From positions 3,410,001 through 3,474,000 of the forward strand of contig NC_061127.1 in NCBI RefSeq assembly GCF_905220365.1: a DNA stretch of 64,000 bases, in the 5' to 3' direction. A model generated the notes under the pieces. That model searched no databases. It had not been told where the DNA came from and was given only the letters and a program-made list of their open reading frames with translations. How positions within the stretch are numbered: the first letter of the stretch is position 1; the number at the start of each line of letters is the position of its first letter. Below are positions 61,030 through 64,000 of this stretch, in pieces. The stretch is from Vanessa cardui. Taxonomy: Eukaryota > Arthropoda > Insecta > Lepidoptera > Nymphalidae. A program made the translations under genes and the position numbers.

Positions 61030-61315
61030 ATTTACTAGAGACTAGCCCCGGCTTCGCACGGGCGCAGTACTGATAAGAAATATACAACAGAATTTGTTTA
61101 TTTACGAAATCACATTAGAAACTTATAAAATTATCATTATTTATTTAGTATATTGTCCATGTCATATACAAAAACCTTTCTTTCGAATCACTCTACCTAT
61201 TAAAAAAAACCGCATCAAAATCCGTTGCCTAATTTTAAAGATCAAAGCATATACAGGGACAGACAGTGGTAAGCGACTTTTTATACAATGTAATGATAAT
61301 GATTAAAATAATTTA
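61030..61315 (+). repeat. RTE-like LINE 3' fragment
   Basis: Starts CTAGAGACTAGCCCCGGCTT, CGCACGGGCG, with ATCAAAATCCGTTGCC and ACAGGGACAGACAG further on. Confidence 0.7.
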
Positions 61316-61562
61316 AATGTCAGACAAATAATCATAACTTAATAGACTTCGCATTAAAAATTGCAATAAAAATCTTCAGTAAATAAGTGCGCATTATATG
61401 TTGCAAATGACCTAATTCCGTGTGATAATGGTGTGCAATTAAAATTCTCGACACTTGCCTTTCATGATCATATTACACCGCACAGAGCAAGATGCAAACA
61501 TGAGAAGAATCGATAATAAGCAAATAACGTGAAACAGCAAACGTGTCTAAATATTATTAACA

Positions 61563-61795
61563 CATCGTATATTAGTAAAGTAAAAGTAAAGTAACAGCCT
61601 GTAAATTTCCCACTGCTGAGATAAGGCCTCCTCTTCCATTAAGGAGAGGGTTTGGAACATATTCCACCACGCTGTTCCAATGCGGGTTGGTGGAACACAC
61701 ATGTGGCAGAATTTCGATGAAATTAGACACATGCAGGTTTCCTCACGATGTTTTCCTTCACCGCCGAGCACGAGATGAATTATAAACACAATCTA
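61563..61795 (-). repeat. SINE family A lacking its tRNA head
   Basis: Tail AGTAAAGTAAAAGTAAAGTA and body to CGAGCACGAGATGAATTATA are well kept. The copy stops before box B, so it is 5'-truncated. Confidence 0.85.
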
Positions 61796-62859
61796 TGAAT
61801 ACTATAAGCAATAATGGAATAAGAGCATATTATGAAGGCGATTATGATACTCATTAAGATAGTTGTTCGAGCTGATTCCGTTGAAATATATGGTTACCAT
61901 TTAATCAATTAATAATTGATAATATCGTCCCTTTTGATTTGTTTCTTTAAGAAATATGATGTACAATTGTTAATGGCTATGTTTTATCCATTTTATTTAA
62001 TATGAATTGCATTCTGGAGTATTCTTCTCTAAGATAACTTCATTTGGGGTCAAAAATTGAGTAATTTTGATTTTATTTAGGTATATAAGGTTGCATCGAT
62101 TTGTCTCTCATTAAGGACTTTTCCACTCATTTAAATTAAATTGTATTTATGTCGATGTTCAAATATTTTATTTCAATAGCCTTAATTTAGTGGTTCTCAA
62201 ATTGTCGTTTGATAAGAATATTTTACTGTTTACTTTACAATTTTGTTATGATAGAAAAAAATGTTTTGTTTTGTTACATTACCTTGGATATTTATTGGTC
62301 TTGCTTTTAATACAGTTTGTTGTTATCGTTAACATAATTACTGATTACAATTTTAGTAAAATTGAATTCAAATAAACAAACATCACATATATAGTACATA
62401 TTAATTAGTACCATTAACGCTGTAGAAAAATGTAATTAATGATTTGATAAAGATAATAAATTAATGTAGTTAAGTATTGTTATTTATGTTTAAAATAAAA
62501 TGTATATCTTGCATACCTACCTATCCGCATTTTATGTAAAGTTTTTATTTGATTACTCATGGAACTAACACGTACTGCATTTTTACATTGTACAATAACT
62601 ATTTGTACTTTTATGAGACAATAGAACAGAAGTAAACCTTCAAACGCTAATGATCTATACGTATTGACATCGTATAGTTGAGCTGTAAAACCGTTTATTG
62701 GCGTTCGCCGATCCACGTGACTTGAGATGAGATAAATTATGGATGAACAGCGGAGTATCAAACGACGACAAATGACCAAGTCACGACATTGAATTTTTTT
62801 GTTATTTTAATTATTATTTATCTTTATTAAATTAAGAGTGAAGTATAAACACAACTTAC

Positions 62860-63773
62860 CTAAACTTTCCTTGCGAGTGATCTTCCCATTTGATGATTGA
62901 GGGACAGTACTTTTCGTCGAACAAGAGATTCCGGAGAAACTCTGGCACGGACACGCTCCTGGGGCGCTTGCATACTTTCCTGCCGCTGCCCTTAGGTCGT
63001 CCGGGTGGTCTTTTAAACATTTTCCTTTTCTCTTCCTCGTCACCAGATTTGCTACCATCACTACCGTATGAACACTCCGGCGATGCTGTTTCCGATGAAC
63101 GGAATACATCCTCGGCGTCATCGCTGGAGTCGGCAGCTTGAAACAAACTAATGTCATTTGGCTTATAACCCGAAGCGTATAACCTGTTTTTATGGTCCAA
63201 AGAGTCCAAATCTAACACTGTCTTCACTGGTTCATTACTTTGGTACGGATCACTCTCCGCGTATCTAAACACTGACGACTGCCGGAGCATATCTTCATTC
63301 AGACGATTCTGCAATTTGTCGAAAATTGTGTCACCTATCCTTCTTGATAGATTAGGATCGACGCTGGGGTGAGCCATTCTCTGCTGGATTTCCTCTCGTC
63401 TCATATTTCTCAATTCCATACCTGGGACATTGAAATTGTAAAACGGCACATCATACTCGCAGAACCCGTGGGTGACGGCACACTCTATTATCCAGGACAC
63501 GGTTTCGTTGTCATTCCAGTCGATGACCATCTTTTGCTTCCAGTCCTCGTGACGGTACTCGCGGGAGCTAACGAGGTTGTGGTAAACGTTGGCGGCGGTG
63601 TCGATTTCTGGTTCCCCGTACATTTCGTAATTGTTGTAGTAGTTTCCGTAGATGTGAGAAGGGTTACCCTTTTTGAAAACTTGGAAATCATCGAGACGCG
63701 CGGGCGCCGGTGGTGTGGGAGGCAGATAGAGATCGCACATGCTTTGATCGTAGGGGCGCGCGTAATCAATCAT
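62860..63773 (-). CDS. ETS transcription factor of ESE (ELF3-like) type, exon 1: PNT domain, AT-hook, start of ETS domain
   Basis: First coding exon of a 386-residue nuclear transcription factor. It starts at ATG 63773 (G at -3; in-frame TAA upstream at 63836-63834) and ends at TTTAG|GTAAGT, leaving AG of codon 305. Residues about 83-160 form a Pointed/SAM domain (VIDWNDNETVSWI, then PGMELRNM and EEIQ). Residues 216-250 are Ser/Asp/Glu-rich. Residues 254-272 are an AT-hook-like basic patch (KRPPGRPKGSGRK, then KRPR) that may also act as nuclear localisation signal. Residues about 275-305 begin the ETS domain (VPEFLRNLL, IIKWEDHSQGKF). PNT, AT-hook, ETS in this order is typical of the vertebrate ESE group (ELF3). 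The first conserved ETS tryptophan (LWxFL in relatives) is absent. The exon is GC-rich compared with its surroundings. Confidence 0.92.
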
Positions 63774-63948
63774 GGCTGCGTGCGGCACGGCCGGCAGTTC
63801 GCGACGGAATGGGCGGCGGGCGTCGAGAGCGCGTTATTCATACTACGATATCCAAAGTTGTTTGTTTACACGCGCTCCCCGCGTCCGCGTCGCGGCTGCG
63901 TAGCGTGCATGGTAGTAGGGCGCGCTTTTCTTTGTACTACGTTGTTTA

Positions 63949-63956
63949 TATTTATA
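63949..63956 (-). promoter_or_regulatory. Possible TATA box of the ETS gene
   Basis: Minus strand carries TATAAATA about 180 bp upstream of the ATG, followed by a GC-rich 5' leader (about 63,780-63,920). A start near 63,920 would give a leader of roughly 150 nt. Motif and position only. Confidence 0.3.
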
Positions 63957-64000
63957 AGAGTACTTAGACATATTGATAGTGTTGATATAGTTTTATCAAC

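Larger units (their letters stand above)
36947..62859 (-). other. 25.9-kb intron of the ETS gene
   Basis: Bounded by GTAAGT (minus, from 62859) and TTTCCAG (ending 36947), splitting codon 305 in phase 2. The interior is mostly AT-rich with no credible host exon on the minus strand. It contains SINEs, RTE remnants and short GC-richer islands, listed separately. Stretches in which I see nothing beyond AT-rich DNA include about 37.8-39.5, 40.8-43.0, 43.9-45.4, 45.6-46.1, 48.6-48.9, 50.8-51.4, 53.4-54.0, 58.7-60.6 and 61.8-62.8 kb. Confidence 0.85.

Noticed and set aside
62890..63967. Plus-strand and alternate-frame ORFs over ETS exon 1
   Set aside because: Overlap the PNT/AT-hook coding frame; only that frame matches a known family.
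1..64000. CRISPR arrays, prokaryotic operons, integrated virus genes
   Set aside because: No regularly spaced repeats, Shine-Dalgarno-led gene strings or viral structural or replication genes were seen; the RT sequences are all non-LTR type.

Overview
This window looks like nuclear DNA from a moth or butterfly (Lepidoptera). It is AT-rich and gene-poor, with spliced genes and long introns. It is strewn with tRNA-headed SINEs, RTE-, jockey/CR1- and R4-type LINE remains, and a cytochrome P450 closest to the lepidopteran CYP9A type. No bacterial-style operons, rRNA, credible single-copy tRNA genes or CRISPR arrays were seen.

Layout. (1) 1-5.7 kb is intergenic, with decayed repeats. (2) 5,753-11,203 (minus) holds a complete ten-exon P450 gene. 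I could join every exon in frame with GT/AG borders, giving 534 codons and all hallmark P450 motifs. Four of its nine introns are short and clean (78-300 bp) and three carry SINE or RTE insertions. (3) 11.3-36.6 kb is a transposon-rich spacer. It holds an apparently intact R4/Dong-like non-LTR retrotransposon (ORF 21,276-24,869), a broken jockey/CR1-like LINE (27.6-29.7 kb), a Pif1/Helitron-type helicase scrap (26.7-27.0 kb), many SINEs, and two long hairpins (13.0 and 15.5 kb). (4) 36,700-63,773 (minus) is one ETS transcription-factor gene with two coding exons and a 26-kb intron that cuts the ETS domain. Exon 1 encodes a PNT/SAM domain, an acidic Ser-rich linker, an AT-hook and the first part of the ETS domain. 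Exon 2 encodes the recognition helix and the C-terminus. This order is that of the ESE (ELF3-like) subfamily.

The giant intron is mostly AT-rich and repeat-bearing. It also has several short GC-richer islands (about 37.7, 40.5, 52.2, 54.0-54.7, 55.8, 56.7 and 57.5 kb) with recognisable motifs: an RFX X-box, a full CRE, a kappaB-like site and an ETS consensus. These are candidate enhancers or alternative promoters. A 92-codon ORF of unknown function sits inside the intron on the opposite strand (60,640-60,918).

The two host genes are not functionally linked in any obvious way: one is a detoxification-type monooxygenase, the other a probable epithelial or immune-type regulator. The most notable points are the ESE-type factor with an unusual first ETS helix, the P450 5' splice site that starts a (GTGA)n microsatellite, the intact R4-like element, and the perfect 25-bp hairpin.
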